From Paenibacillus pinisoli (GTDB lineage Bacteria; Bacillota; Bacilli; Paenibacillales; Paenibacillaceae): 64,000 bases of DNA. Location of the stretch: assembly GCF_003605435.1 (NCBI RefSeq), contig NZ_QXQB01000004.1, forward strand, positions 496,001 through 560,000, given 5' to 3'. The notes under the pieces were generated by a model, which saw only the letters and a program-made list of their open reading frames with translations, searched no databases and was not told where the DNA came from. Shown here piece by piece: positions 35,794 through 45,700 of the stretch. How positions within the stretch are numbered: position 1 is the stretch's first letter; every line of letters begins with the position of its first letter. The position numbers and the translations under genes are program-made.

Positions 35794-36783
35794 ATGAAAT
35801 GGCATGAGATTACGATAGGCACGACAGAGGAAGCGACGGAGATGATCTCCAACTTCTTGCATGAAATGGGAGCGGGAGGCGTATCGATCGAGGAATCCGG
35901 CACACTGAACAAGCCGCGCGACACATCCCTCGGGCAATGGTACGAGCTGCCGCTTAACGATATACCGGAAGGCCAGGCTGTCATTAAAGGATACTTCAAC
36001 GAAGAGACCGATACGGATGAGCTGATTGCCGCGCTTAAGCCGAGAGTCGAGGAGCTGAAGGAATTCGGAATTGATATTGGTGAGGTTACTTATTCGGCGG
36101 TTGAAGTGGATGACGAAGACTGGGCTACGGCGTGGAAGCAATATTTCAAGCCGATCCGCGTCTCGGAGACGTTGACGATCAAGCCGACCTGGGAGGATTA
36201 CAAGGCTGGGGAAGGGGAGCGGATTATCGAGCTTGACCCCGGCATGGCCTTCGGCACCGGCACGCATCCGACAACGGCGCTTTGCTTGCAGACGCTGGAG
36301 TCGGTCGTGAAGGGCGGCGAAGAGATGATCGATGTTGGCACGGGCTCCGGCATTCTCGCGATCGGTGCTTGCCGGCTGGGAGTGAAAGGCGTGCTTGCGC
36401 TTGATCTTGATCCTGTTGCGGTATCCAGCGCGACGGAGAATGTGCGGCTGAACGAGTTGTCCGATCAAGTAGAAGTGAAGCTTAGCGATCTGCTTGGCGT
36501 GTTGAAGGGCGGCGAGGCTGCATCTGTCGGCAGCCACGGATTGCGCGTTACCGTGCCGGTTGATCTGGTCGTTGCCAATATACTTGCCGAGATTATTCTG
36601 CTCTTCATCGATGATGTCTATCAATCGCTCAAGCCAGGCGGCACATACATTGCTTCCGGCGTCTATAAGAATAAAGAAACGGATGTGGAGCAAGGCCTCA
36701 TTGCCTCTGGCTTCCATATCGTTGAAAAACGCCGCGACGAGGACTGGATCGCCTTCGTTGCGACCAAGCCGCAGGAGGGATAA
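35794..36783 (+). CDS. prmA: Ribosomal protein L11 methyltransferase
   Basis: A 329-residue SAM-dependent enzyme that methylates ribosomal protein L11. The N-terminal substrate domain starts MKWHEITIGTTEEATEMISNFLHEMGAGGVSIEE. The catalytic domain shows ELDPGMAFGTGTHPTT, motif I DVGTGSGILAIGA, and the NPPY-like VVANILAEII. GGGAGGCATTAC precedes the ATG. It begins a run of tightly spaced genes (prmA, M50 protease, rsmE, mtaB); its stop is immediately followed by the next ATG. A segment at about residues 245-252 looks slightly expanded relative to the family. Confidence 0.95.
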   Translation: MKWHEITIGTTEEATEMISNFLHEMGAGGVSIEESGTLNKPRDTSLGQWYELPLNDIPEGQAVIKGYFNEETDTDELIAALKPRVEELKEFGIDIGEVTYSAVEVDDEDWATAWKQYFKPIRVSETLTIKPTWEDYKAGEGERIIELDPGMAFGTGTHPTTALCLQTLESVVKGGEEMIDVGTGSGILAIGACRLGVKGVLALDLDPVAVSSATENVRLNELSDQVEVKLSDLLGVLKGGEAASVGSHGLRVTVPVDLVVANILAEIILLFIDDVYQSLKPGGTYIASGVYKNKETDVEQGLIASGFHIVEKRRDEDWIAFVATKPQEG

Positions 36784-37491
36784 ATGGAACGTTTTCTATG
36801 GTACCCGCTTGAGGATTTGCCGTTTATCGTCATTGTGCTCATGATTGTGTTCACGGTGCATGAATTTGCTCATGCGTACGCGGCCTATAAGTTCGGAGAC
36901 GATACGGCTTACAAGGAAGGCCGGGTTACGCTCAATCCGATGGTTCATCTGGACTTGTTCGGCTCGATCCTGCTTCTGATCGCCGGCTTTGGCTGGGCCA
37001 AGCCGGTTCCGGTCAATACAAGCCGATTCAAGAATCGACGTCTGATGAGCATTATTGTGTCGGCTGTAGGCCCCCTCAGCAATTTGCTGATGGCTTTTAT
37101 CGGGATGCTGATTTTCTATATCCTGCATGAGACGGGAGTCATGTATTCCGTATCGCATGGCGTTTATATGGCGCTTGTCCATTTCTTTTATTATTTGATC
37201 ATTATTAATATTCTTTTGTTCGTCTTTAACTTTATTCCGCTTCCTCCTTTGGACGGTTACCGGATTGTAGCCGAGCTATTGCCGCTGCGCATCCGCTACA
37301 AGATCGAGCAAAATATTCATTGGGCCATGATTATCTTTTTGCTGTTTGTCTTCATTCCGCCGCTGCGCGCGGTAACGCTCGATCCGATTTTGAGCCTGCA
37401 AGCACCTATTTTCTTGGGACTCATCGATCTGTTCGACGGCGTCTTTTCGCCGATTAATTGGAATGACATATTAATGGATTTCTTCAAGTAA
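36784..37491 (+). CDS. Site-2 protease family (M50) membrane metalloprotease
   Basis: A 235-residue intramembrane zinc protease of the compact M50 type. The zinc site HEFAHAYAAYKFGDDTA is in the first membrane helix (about residue 25), and the third ligand is in NFIPLPPLDGYRI near residue 156. Four to six helices are predicted. No PDZ or CBS domain is present, so it is the minimal YwhC-like form. The substrate is unknown. Its ATG directly abuts the prmA stop. It is inserted between prmA and rsmE relative to B. subtilis. Cleavage of the ECF anti-sigma factor encoded 15 kb upstream is conceivable but unsupported. Confidence 0.88.
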   Translation: MERFLWYPLEDLPFIVIVLMIVFTVHEFAHAYAAYKFGDDTAYKEGRVTLNPMVHLDLFGSILLLIAGFGWAKPVPVNTSRFKNRRLMSIIVSAVGPLSNLLMAFIGMLIFYILHETGVMYSVSHGVYMALVHFFYYLIIINILLFVFNFIPLPPLDGYRIVAELLPLRIRYKIEQNIHWAMIIFLLFVFIPPLRAVTLDPILSLQAPIFLGLIDLFDGVFSPINWNDILMDFFK

Positions 37492-37524
37492 AACATGCTA
37501 AGATGAAGGATGGAATGAACGTCT

Positions 37525-38319
37525 ATGCAGCGATATTTTATAGCGCCTGAGCAATTCAGCGAAGGCGTCATTACGATAACGGGCGAGGATGCCCACCATG
37601 CGGCAAGGGTTATGCGCATGAAGGCCGATGATAAGCTGATCGCATGCGACGGATCAGGCCGTTCGGCGCTGGCGGTTGTCCGCGAAATCTCGCCTCAGGA
37701 AGTGAAGGCGGAAGTGCTGGAATTGCTGGCGGCGGATAGCGAGCCTGCTTGGTCGGTGACGATTGCCCAGAGCTTGCCGAAGGGCGACAAGATGGAGCTG
37801 GTTATCCAGAAAGGAACCGAGATCGGAGCGGCTGCGTTCCTGCCCTTCGAATCGGAGCGGATGATCGTGCAGTACGATGCCAAGAAGGAAGCGAAGCGCC
37901 TCGAGCGCTGGGGCAAGATTGCGAAGGAAGCTGCGGAACAGTCCCATCGCCATCGCGTCCCGTCCATCCTGCCGCTTGCAAGCTGGAAGGGGCTGCTTGC
38001 AGCCATTGCGGAATATGATCTGGCTCTGTTTTGCTATGAGCGAGAGGGCGACAGGGCGCATGGCCAAGGCATAGGCGACGTCGTGCGAGCTTGGAAGCAA
38101 GAACGAGAGGGAATGACAGGCACTGTTCAAGGCGCGTCACCTTCGATTCTGCTGATCGTCGGCTCCGAAGGAGGCTTTACCGAGCGCGAAGCGGAGGAAG
38201 CGCAAGCGGCCGGAGCCAGGCTGGCCGGTCTGGGCAAACGCATATTAAGAACGGAAACGGCAGGGCTGGTTGGCTTGACCTGCTTACTATATGAATCTGG
38301 AGAAATGGGAGGAGCGTGA
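37525..38319 (+). CDS. rsmE: 16S rRNA (uracil-1498-N3)-methyltransferase
   Basis: A 264-residue SPOUT-class methyltransferase with a deep-knot fold. An N-terminal PUA-like domain (MQRYFIAPEQFSEGVITITGEDAHHAARVMRMK) is followed by the knot, with LVIQKGTEIGAAAFLPFESERM, GSEGGFTEREAEEA and the SAM loop LGKRILRTETAG. The ATG at 37525 has a weak GGATGGAATG upstream. The end overlaps the beginning of the mtaB region, implying coupling. Confidence 0.94.
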   Translation: MQRYFIAPEQFSEGVITITGEDAHHAARVMRMKADDKLIACDGSGRSALAVVREISPQEVKAEVLELLAADSEPAWSVTIAQSLPKGDKMELVIQKGTEIGAAAFLPFESERMIVQYDAKKEAKRLERWGKIAKEAAEQSHRHRVPSILPLASWKGLLAAIAEYDLALFCYEREGDRAHGQGIGDVVRAWKQEREGMTGTVQGASPSILLIVGSEGGFTEREAEEAQAAGARLAGLGKRILRTETAGLVGLTCLLYESGEMGGA

Positions 38320-38324
38320 CCAGT

Positions 38325-39716
38325 ATGCCAACAGTCGCGTTTTATACACTGGGCTGCAAAGTAAACTTCTACGATACAGAAGCGATTTGGCAGCTATTCA
38401 AAAATGAAGGCTACGAGCAGGTTGATTTCGAGACGACAACAGCTGACGTCTATTTGATCAATACATGCACCGTTACAAATACAGGAGATAAGAAGAGCCG
38501 TCAAATTATCCGCAGGGCGATCAGACGCAATCCGGATGCCATTATTGCGGTGACGGGCTGCTATGCGCAGACATCTCCGGCGGAGATTATGGCGATTGAG
38601 GGTGTCGACCTTGTGATCGGCACGCAGGACCGGGACAAAATCATGACCTTTGTGAAGCAAATTCAGGATGACCGCAAGCCTGTCAATGCTGTGCGCAACA
38701 TTATGAAGACGCGCAGCTTTGAAGAGCTGGACGTGCCTGACTTTGCAGAGCGCACGCGCGCTTTCTTGAAGATTCAAGAAGGCTGCAACAACTTCTGCAC
38801 GTTCTGCATTATTCCATGGTCGCGCGGTCTTTCGCGAAGCCGTGAGCCGCAGAGCGTACTTGAGCAAGCAAAAGCCCTGGTTGCTGCAGGCTACAAGGAA
38901 ATCGTGCTGACGGGCATCCATACCGGCGGTTACGGCGACGATATGGAGAATTACAATTTGACAAGCCTGCTATGGGACCTCGACAAAATCGAAGGCCTCG
39001 AGCGGATCCGGATCAGCTCGATCGAGGCAAGTCAAATTGACGATGCGATGATTGAAGTGCTGAACCGTTCCAAGAAAATGTGCCGCCATCTGCATATTCC
39101 GCTGCAGGCCGGCGAGAATTCCGTGTTGAAGCGGATGCGCCGGAAATATACGACGGAGCAATTCGCTTCGAAGATCAAGCGTCTGCATGAAGCGATGCCT
39201 GGCGTAGCGATTACGACGGACGTTATTGTCGGATTCCCTGGCGAGACGGACGAAATGTTCGAAGAGGGCTATCGTTTTATGGAGGAGCTGAAGTTCGCGG
39301 AGATGCATGTCTTCCCTTATTCGAAGCGAACAGGCACACCGGCAGCGCGCATGGATGACCAGGTGGACGAGGAAGTGAAGAACGATCGCGTTCACAAGCT
39401 CATCGATCTGTCTGAGAAGATGCAGCTGGAGTATGCGCAGCAGTACGTGGGTACCGTGCTTGACGTCATTCCGGAGCGCGAATACAAAGGCGCGCCTGGC
39501 GAAGGTCTTGTTATGGGCTACACAGACAATTACCTCCAAGTCATTTTTGATGGCTCCGAGGATATGATCGGACAGCTTTGTCGCGTCAAGATTACGGAAG
39601 CGGGCGTTAACGAATGCCGCGGCCAGTTCTTGCGCGTATTGGATTCCAGGCTGCCTGCGGAGGAGCAGGAGTCGGATTCATTCGTCTACGAGCGTCCGGA
39701 GGCGCTGCGAGCTTAA
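38325..39716 (+). CDS. mtaB: MtaB, tRNA t6A37 methylthiotransferase
   Basis: A 463-residue radical SAM enzyme that turns t6A37 into ms2t6A37 in ANN-decoding tRNAs. The first cluster-binding cysteines are in TLGCKVNFYDTE, INTCTVTN and VTGCYAQTSP. The radical SAM motif is CNNFCTFC, followed by GIHTGGYGDD and LHIPLQAGENSVLKRMRR. A C-terminal TRAM domain is at about 380-450. GGGAGGAG at 38307-38314 favours the ATG at 38325 over a GTG at 38316 that overlaps rsmE. It is orthologous by order to B. subtilis yqeV. Confidence 0.94.
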   Translation: MPTVAFYTLGCKVNFYDTEAIWQLFKNEGYEQVDFETTTADVYLINTCTVTNTGDKKSRQIIRRAIRRNPDAIIAVTGCYAQTSPAEIMAIEGVDLVIGTQDRDKIMTFVKQIQDDRKPVNAVRNIMKTRSFEELDVPDFAERTRAFLKIQEGCNNFCTFCIIPWSRGLSRSREPQSVLEQAKALVAAGYKEIVLTGIHTGGYGDDMENYNLTSLLWDLDKIEGLERIRISSIEASQIDDAMIEVLNRSKKMCRHLHIPLQAGENSVLKRMRRKYTTEQFASKIKRLHEAMPGVAITTDVIVGFPGETDEMFEEGYRFMEELKFAEMHVFPYSKRTGTPAARMDDQVDEEVKNDRVHKLIDLSEKMQLEYAQQYVGTVLDVIPEREYKGAPGEGLVMGYTDNYLQVIFDGSEDMIGQLCRVKITEAGVNECRGQFLRVLDSRLPAEEQESDSFVYERPEALRA

Positions 39717-39825
39717 CGATGACCTTATAGCGGGATTCCCTATTCTTTTTGCGCTTGAGGGTGAAAAGATGAAGGAATCCTTTGCTGCATATACTATTGC
39801 GTAAATGTTGCTAGGGGGAATAGAC

Positions 39826-40257
39826 ATGGTGGAAATTTCAGCGGGTGGAGTCGTATACCGCCACAATGAGCAAGGACAGCTTCAAATTCAGCTCATTCAA
39901 GACCGGTACGGCAAAGTGTCGCTTCCGAAGGGCAAGATGGAGGCAGGCGAGACGGTGGAGCAGACCGCTCTGCGCGAGATAGCCGAAGAGACCGGGCTGG
40001 AAGGCAAAATCGTCGCCCCGATCGACCAAATCAAGTATCAATATGAGCATGCCGAATTCGGCACGGTCAATAAGGAAGTGCATTACTATCTTGTGGAGGC
40101 AGTTGGAGGCAAACATCAGGCGCAGGTGGAGGAAATCCGCGGCGTTGACTGGTTCGAGCCGATGGAAGCGTGGCGCCGCCAGAAGCAATCCGGCTATGAC
40201 AACAACCACCGGATTGTGGCAGGCGCGCTTCAGCTCCTGGGACTGACGGTCGATTAA
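39826..40257 (+). CDS. NUDIX hydrolase
   Basis: A 143-residue NUDIX protein hydrolysing nucleoside diphosphate-linked compounds. The NUDIX box spans GKMEAGETVEQTALREIAEETGL (it fits Gx5Ex7REUxEExGU). The early SAGGVVYR and the KVSLPKGK segment resemble diadenosine polyphosphate/DIPP-type members. TAGGGGGAATAG precedes the ATG at 39826; the frame is open from 39805. It ends 21 bases from the convergent symporter-like gene. The substrate is unknown. Confidence 0.88.
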   Translation: MVEISAGGVVYRHNEQGQLQIQLIQDRYGKVSLPKGKMEAGETVEQTALREIAEETGLEGKIVAPIDQIKYQYEHAEFGTVNKEVHYYLVEAVGGKHQAQVEEIRGVDWFEPMEAWRRQKQSGYDNNHRIVAGALQLLGLTVD

Positions 40258-40278
40258 CAGCAAGAAAGAGCCGCGCGG

Positions 40279-41259
40279 TCAGCGAAGCTCAATCTTGTCG
40301 AGGCGCCGCCAAGCGCCCAAATAGCATAATGGCAGCGCCAACAGGGAGCATGCGATGTTGAAGATCGTCTGAGCATGGGCGATAAGCGAGGCGGGTGAAT
40401 GCGACAGCCAATCGGATACGGCGGTCAGCTCGCTGATCAGCGGCAGGAATAGAAGGGCTCCGCCGATGTTCAGTATCGTATGTGCGTAGGCTACATATTG
40501 TCCGGATCTGGAGCCGCCGATCGAGGCGATCAGCGCAGTGACGCATGTGCCGATATTCGCTCCAAGTACTAAGGCAACGCCAATCTCCGGCGGCATAGCG
40601 CCGATCGTGACGAAGCCCATAACGAGGCCGATGACAGCGGCGCTGCTATGGATAGCGGCGGTCAGTATAGCTCCTGCCGCAAGTCCCCACCAGACGCTGG
40701 TAGCGGCTTTATCGATAAACCAGTCGAACATGGCGCTGCTTTGTACGACCGGTCCGATGGACTGCATGATCGACAGGCCCGCCAGCAGCAGCCCGAATCC
40801 GCATACGGCGACTGAGGACGAGCGCACCGGCTCCAGCCAGCGCGGACTGCCGAGCCGCGGCCATATTCTTACTTCGCCCAGCAGCGCAGTGAGAAGCCAT
40901 ACCGCAATAGAAGCGGTGAGCAGCGGAGTAGACAGCGATTGAATATTGAGTCCGATCAATTCTGTTGTCAGGCAAGTGCCGATATTGGTGCCAAGAATAA
41001 TGCCTAGCGTTCTCGGGAATGAGAGAAGCCCAGCATTAACGAGACCGATAGAGATGACGGTAACGGCGGTGCTGCTTTGCAAAAAAGCAGTCGTTACGGT
41101 TCCTACGGCAAGCCCGTGCAGCGGCGTTTTGGTCGAGCGCTGAAGCGCTTGAGAGAGATAGGGACCCGCAAGCCGGTGCAGGGCCAGCTCCATCAGCTTC
41201 ATGCCGCACATAAATACGGCAAATCCGAGCAGCACAGGTACGACTATGGATTGTATCAT
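40279..41259 (-). CDS. Na/Pi cotransporter family protein
   Basis: A 326-residue membrane protein with about eight helices in two inverted repeats, each having the phosphate-symporter signature: TTAFLQSSTAVTVIS with LGTNIGTCLTTE, and TAAIHSSAAVIGLV with LGANIGTCVTAL. The second signature has His where QSS is usual. This is the short YjbB/NptA-like form without a PhoU tail. The ATG at 41259 follows AAGGAGAG; an upstream ATG at 41289 lacks a site. It is on the minus strand, divergent from rlmI and convergent with the NUDIX gene. Sodium-dependent phosphate export or import is inferred from the family. Confidence 0.85.
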   Translation of the reverse strand: MIQSIVVPVLLGFAVFMCGMKLMELALHRLAGPYLSQALQRSTKTPLHGLAVGTVTTAFLQSSTAVTVISIGLVNAGLLSFPRTLGIILGTNIGTCLTTELIGLNIQSLSTPLLTASIAVWLLTALLGEVRIWPRLGSPRWLEPVRSSSVAVCGFGLLLAGLSIMQSIGPVVQSSAMFDWFIDKAATSVWWGLAAGAILTAAIHSSAAVIGLVMGFVTIGAMPPEIGVALVLGANIGTCVTALIASIGGSRSGQYVAYAHTILNIGGALLFLPLISELTAVSDWLSHSPASLIAHAQTIFNIACSLLALPLCYLGAWRRLDKIELR

Positions 41260-41361
41260 GTCCAGGCTCTCCTTCTGCTTGCTGTTCATTCATATATTTA
41301 TGGTTATGCCGCCAGAGGGACGGGCATGACAAGCCTTATACATAGAGAGGACGACGGAACG

Positions 41362-42732
41362 GTGAAAGAGCAAGCTAGAATCGTGCTGAACAAGGCGCGC
41401 AAAAAAAGAATCGAGCAGGGCCATCCATGGGTGTTCGCCAGTGAAATTGACCGGCTAGAGGGCGAGGCGGAGGCCGGCGGCCTGGTTGAGGTAGTCAATC
41501 ATCAAGGACGGTACCTGGCCACAGGATATTGGAATCCCCGTTCTCAAATTACGGTCAGAATTGTTTCCTATGATCCCCTTCGAGCGATGGACAAGCCATT
41601 CTTCACAGAAAAGCTGCAGCGATGCAAGGAGCATCGCGAGCGCTTCGTGGCGGATACCGATTGCCGGCTCGTCTACGGCGAGGCCGATCAGCTTCCGGGT
41701 CTTATTGTAGACCGGTTCGGCGGCGTGCTGGTTGTGCAATTGTTGACGCTTGGGATGGATGCCGCCAAGGAAGATTTGGTTGCCGCTCTTGTAGAGGTGT
41801 TCAATCCGAAGGGAATCTATGAGCGGAGCGATGTGAGCGTTCGCGGACTGGAAGGGCTTGAGGAGCGCAAAGGCGTCTTATACGGCGAATGTCCGCCGAT
41901 TATCGAGATTGAAGAAAATGGCTTGAAGATGGAAGTAGACATAGTCGAAGGCCAGAAGACAGGTTATTTCTTCGACCAGAGAGAGAATCGGGCCTCTATC
42001 GCCCCCCTTATGAAAGGCTGGGGAAGCAGAAGCGGGATCAGGCTGGCGGAAGACCCGGACGGGGGCGACGCTCTTGTGCCGGTGAATGCCAACGGCAAGG
42101 CGGTTACATTCCCTTATTGGGACGGAGCTACGGTGCTGGAGTGCTTCGCGCACACGGGCAGCTTTACGCTGCATGCATGTCAGTATGGAGCTAAGAAGGT
42201 TACGTGCCTGGACGTATCCCAGCATGCGATCGATACTGCGAAGCGCAATGTGGAGAGAAACGGCTTTACCGACCGGGTAGAGTTTGTGGTGGCGGATGCC
42301 TTTCAATATTTGAGAGAGCAGACGAAAGGGCTGGAGGAGCGTAAGCTGCGCGCTGCTGGAGCCGCTGACACGTCGAAGAAGCTGGAGCGGTCCGGCCGTA
42401 CGTGGGATGTCGTCATCCTTGACCCGCCTGCCTTTGCCAAGACGCGCAATGCGGTAGCCGGCGCATGCAGAGGCTATAAAGATATCAATTTGCAGGGGCT
42501 TAAGCTTGTGAACGAAGGCGGTTATCTGGTGACAGCGAGCTGCTCGTATCATATGCGCCCAGATTTGTTCCTGGAGACGATTCACGAAGCGGCGATCGAT
42601 GCAGGCAAAATATTGCGTCTGGTTGAATGGCGAGCAGCGGGCAAGGATCATCCGCAGCTGCTCGGAGTGGATGAAGGACATTATTTGAAATTTGCGATTT
42701 TTGAAGTAAGAAGCAGAACTGCTGCAAAGTAA
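41362..42732 (+). CDS. rlmI: RlmI-type 23S rRNA (cytosine-C5)-methyltransferase
   Basis: A 456-residue SAM-dependent rRNA methyltransferase. An N-terminal PUA domain (LNKARKKRIEQGHPWVFASEI) is followed by a central domain (YERSDVSVRGLEGL, GQKTGYFFDQRENR). Motif I is VLECFAHTGSFTLHA and the catalytic region ILDPPAFAK. Between QRENR and motif I there are about 30 extra residues (near 222-255, rich in Asp and Gly), and another insert precedes the DPP motif, so the protein is longer than the usual 390-400. The start is GTG 41362 (AGAGAGGA upstream, fits homologous N-termini); an ATG at 41326 is the alternative. The target C1962 is inferred. Confidence 0.87.
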   Translation: MKEQARIVLNKARKKRIEQGHPWVFASEIDRLEGEAEAGGLVEVVNHQGRYLATGYWNPRSQITVRIVSYDPLRAMDKPFFTEKLQRCKEHRERFVADTDCRLVYGEADQLPGLIVDRFGGVLVVQLLTLGMDAAKEDLVAALVEVFNPKGIYERSDVSVRGLEGLEERKGVLYGECPPIIEIEENGLKMEVDIVEGQKTGYFFDQRENRASIAPLMKGWGSRSGIRLAEDPDGGDALVPVNANGKAVTFPYWDGATVLECFAHTGSFTLHACQYGAKKVTCLDVSQHAIDTAKRNVERNGFTDRVEFVVADAFQYLREQTKGLEERKLRAAGAADTSKKLERSGRTWDVVILDPPAFAKTRNAVAGACRGYKDINLQGLKLVNEGGYLVTASCSYHMRPDLFLETIHEAAIDAGKILRLVEWRAAGKDHPQLLGVDEGHYLKFAIFEVRSRTAAK

Positions 42733-42774
42733 GCGGCAGAATACGTTCGCTCGGGAAGGCAAGGGGGAGAGCAT

Positions 42775-45700
42775 ATGCCGTTAAGACTCATAATCGGACG
42801 CGCCGGCACCGGCAAGACTACCTACTGTCAGGATGAGATACGGGAGCAGCTGCGCAGAGAGCCGGACGGCCCTCCGCTCGTCATGCTAGTTCCCGAGCAA
42901 GCGACGTTCCAGAGCGAATATACGCTGCTTCGCAGCGGCGAATTGAGGGGCTCGCTAAGAGCCCAGGCGCTTAGCTTCCGCAGGCTTGCCTTCCGCGTTA
43001 TGCAGGAGACAGGCGGAACGGCGCTTGTGCCGATTGGGGATACCGGGAAATCGATGCTGCTATATAAAATCGTCCACCGGCTGGCAGGCAAGCTGCAGCT
43101 CTTCCAGAACGGAGCGGAGCAAGCGGGCTTTATCGCGAGGCTGTCCGAGCTTCTGACAGAGTGGAAGCGCTACGGCGTGGATGCGGAAGGCTTGCACGCC
43201 GTCCTCGGCGGGGCAGAGCGTCAGGAAGGGCTCCTGGACCGCAAGCTGCATGACCTGTCGCTAATCTATGAGGAGATGGAAGCCAGTCTGGTCGGCCGTT
43301 ACGTGGACGCTGAGGATTATTTGGCTTATTTGTCGCGCGGCTTTGCTGACGCCCCTTCGATGAAGGATGCCTGCTTCTGGGTAGACGGCTTCCACGGCTT
43401 TACGCCAACGGAATTCGAAGCGCTGGGCACCTTGATGAAGCATGGGCAGCAAGTGAATGTTGCGCTTACGCTGGACCGCCATTATAGAGCCGGCGAGAAG
43501 CCGCATGAGCTCGATCTGTTTCATCCGGCGGCGGTGACATGCATCAGGCTGATGGAGCTGGCAGAGGCTCTTGGCGTTGAAGTATTGCCGGTATTGGACT
43601 TGAATGCGGAAAGCGGCATGCCGCCCCGCTTCAGCAGCAGTCCCATGCTAGCCCATCTGGAGAAGCATTACGACAAGCGGGTGCCGCTGCTCGGCAAGGG
43701 AGAGCGGGGGCAATCTGCCGGAATCAAGCTTTTGTCCGCATCGGGCAGAAGGGCGGAGGTGGAGGCTGTAGCCCGGGATATCAGATCAAGGGCTAGAACA
43801 GAAGGCTTGCGCTGGAGAGAGATAGCCATTCTGACCCGGAATTCGGGTGATTACGCTGATTATTTGTCGCTTATTCTGGACGATTACGGCATCCCGCATT
43901 TTGTCGATCAGAAGGAGCAGGCCCACCATCATCCCCTTGTGGAGTTTATCCGCTCCGCGCTGGAGACGGTGCTAAGCGGCTGGCATTACGATGCCGTATT
44001 CCGCTGCGTCAAAACCGAGATGCTGTTCCCGATGGATGGAAGCTTGCCCCGGGATTGGTTCGACCGGCTGGAGAACTATGTTCTTGCGGCTGGCATAGAC
44101 GGGTGGAAGTGGCTGGACCGGAGAAGCTGGAGGCCGATTGCGTCCGTATCGCTTGAGGAAGAGGACGAGATGGAGACCAAGGTATCGGCGAAAGCGCAGC
44201 AGGAGATCGATATTGCCCTGGCCGCAAGGGAAGCCATCGTCCCCTTGCTGAAGCGGTTCGAGGATTCGCTGCGCAAAGCCTCCAGCATCAAGGAAATGTG
44301 CGAATCGCTGTACAAGCTGCTGGATCATTGCGACGCGGCGGACAGGCTGGAGCGCTGGAGCCGTGATGATATGGACCGCGGCAACGCCCAGCGCGGACGG
44401 GCGCACAGGCAGCTTTGGGACAGCGTGATGAGCCTGCTTGACCAGCTTGTTGAGCTGGCGGGAGAAGAAGCGGTATCCCCCGAGCTGTTCGCCGGCATGG
44501 TGGAAGCGGGCCTCGACAGCCTTAAGCTTGCTGCTGTTCCGCCGGCGCTGGATCAGGTGCTGGTCGGTTCCATGGAACGGACACGCTCGGGCCGGATACG
44601 GGCTTGTTATGTGCTGGGAGCGAACGACGGCATTATGCCCATGCGGGTGAATGAAGACGGCATTCTGACGGAAGCCGAGCGCGATACGCTCGTGGCGGAA
44701 GGCATGGAGATGGCGCCAAGCGTACGCAGAAAGCTGCTCGATGAGAGGTTTATGATCTACAATGCGCTCACGACGCCAAGCGAGCTGCTGTGGATCAGCT
44801 GGGCGGAAGCCGACGAAGAAGGCAAAGGATTGCTTCCATCCGAAATTATCCGCAATATCCGCGGCTTATTCCCTGGCCTGCCGACGCTTGGCATCGGGAC
44901 TGAACCGGCGGAGAGCATGGCCGAGGAGGAGCAGAAGGAATATATCCAGCATCCTGGACGTACGTTGACCCATCTGATTGCAGCGCTTAGAAGCTGGCAG
45001 CAGGGAGGACGGATTGCTCCGTTTTGGTGGGATATGTACAACTGGTATGTCGTCCGGCCGGAGTGGCAGCCGAAGCTGCAGCTCTTATCAGGCTCGCTGG
45101 CTTATCATAACCGCGAGAACAGCTTGCCGGTGACGCTTGCCAGGGAGCTGTACGGCGAACGGATGACCGTCAGCGTCTCCCGCATGGAGCGGTTTGTCTC
45201 CTGTCCGTTCCAGCATTTCGCTATTCATGGCTTGAAGCTTCGGGAACGGAAGCTTTACCGGCTTGAGGCGCCTGACGTCGGCCAGTTGTTCCACGCCGCG
45301 CTCAGCAAGCTGGCAGGCTCGCTTGGGGGCAGCTGGGGCAAGCTGACCCGTGAAGAGGTGAAGTCAGCGGCTGCGAAGACGGTGGATGAAATAGCTCCGA
45401 AGCTGCAATCCCAGATTCTGCTGAGCAGCGGCAGATTCCAGTTCATCGCCCGCAAGCTGAAGGAAATTGTAGCTCAGGCCGCCGTCATACTTGGCGAGCA
45501 CGCGAAGCGCGCACGCTTCCAGCCGGTGGCGACGGAGCTGGACTTCGGTCCCGGCGGCACGCTGCCTTCCTTGGTGCTGCCATTGCCTGACGGCTCGGAG
45601 ATGGAGGTGGTCGGCCGGATTGACCGCGTCGACGCTGCGGAGACGGAGGAGGGGCTTCTGCTTCGCGTGCTGGACTATAAGTCGAGCGCAACCTCGCTCA

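Noticed and set aside
41077..41361. Upstream extension of rlmI
   Set aside because: It overlaps the 5' end of the divergent symporter gene, and the RlmI N-terminus is complete from 41362.
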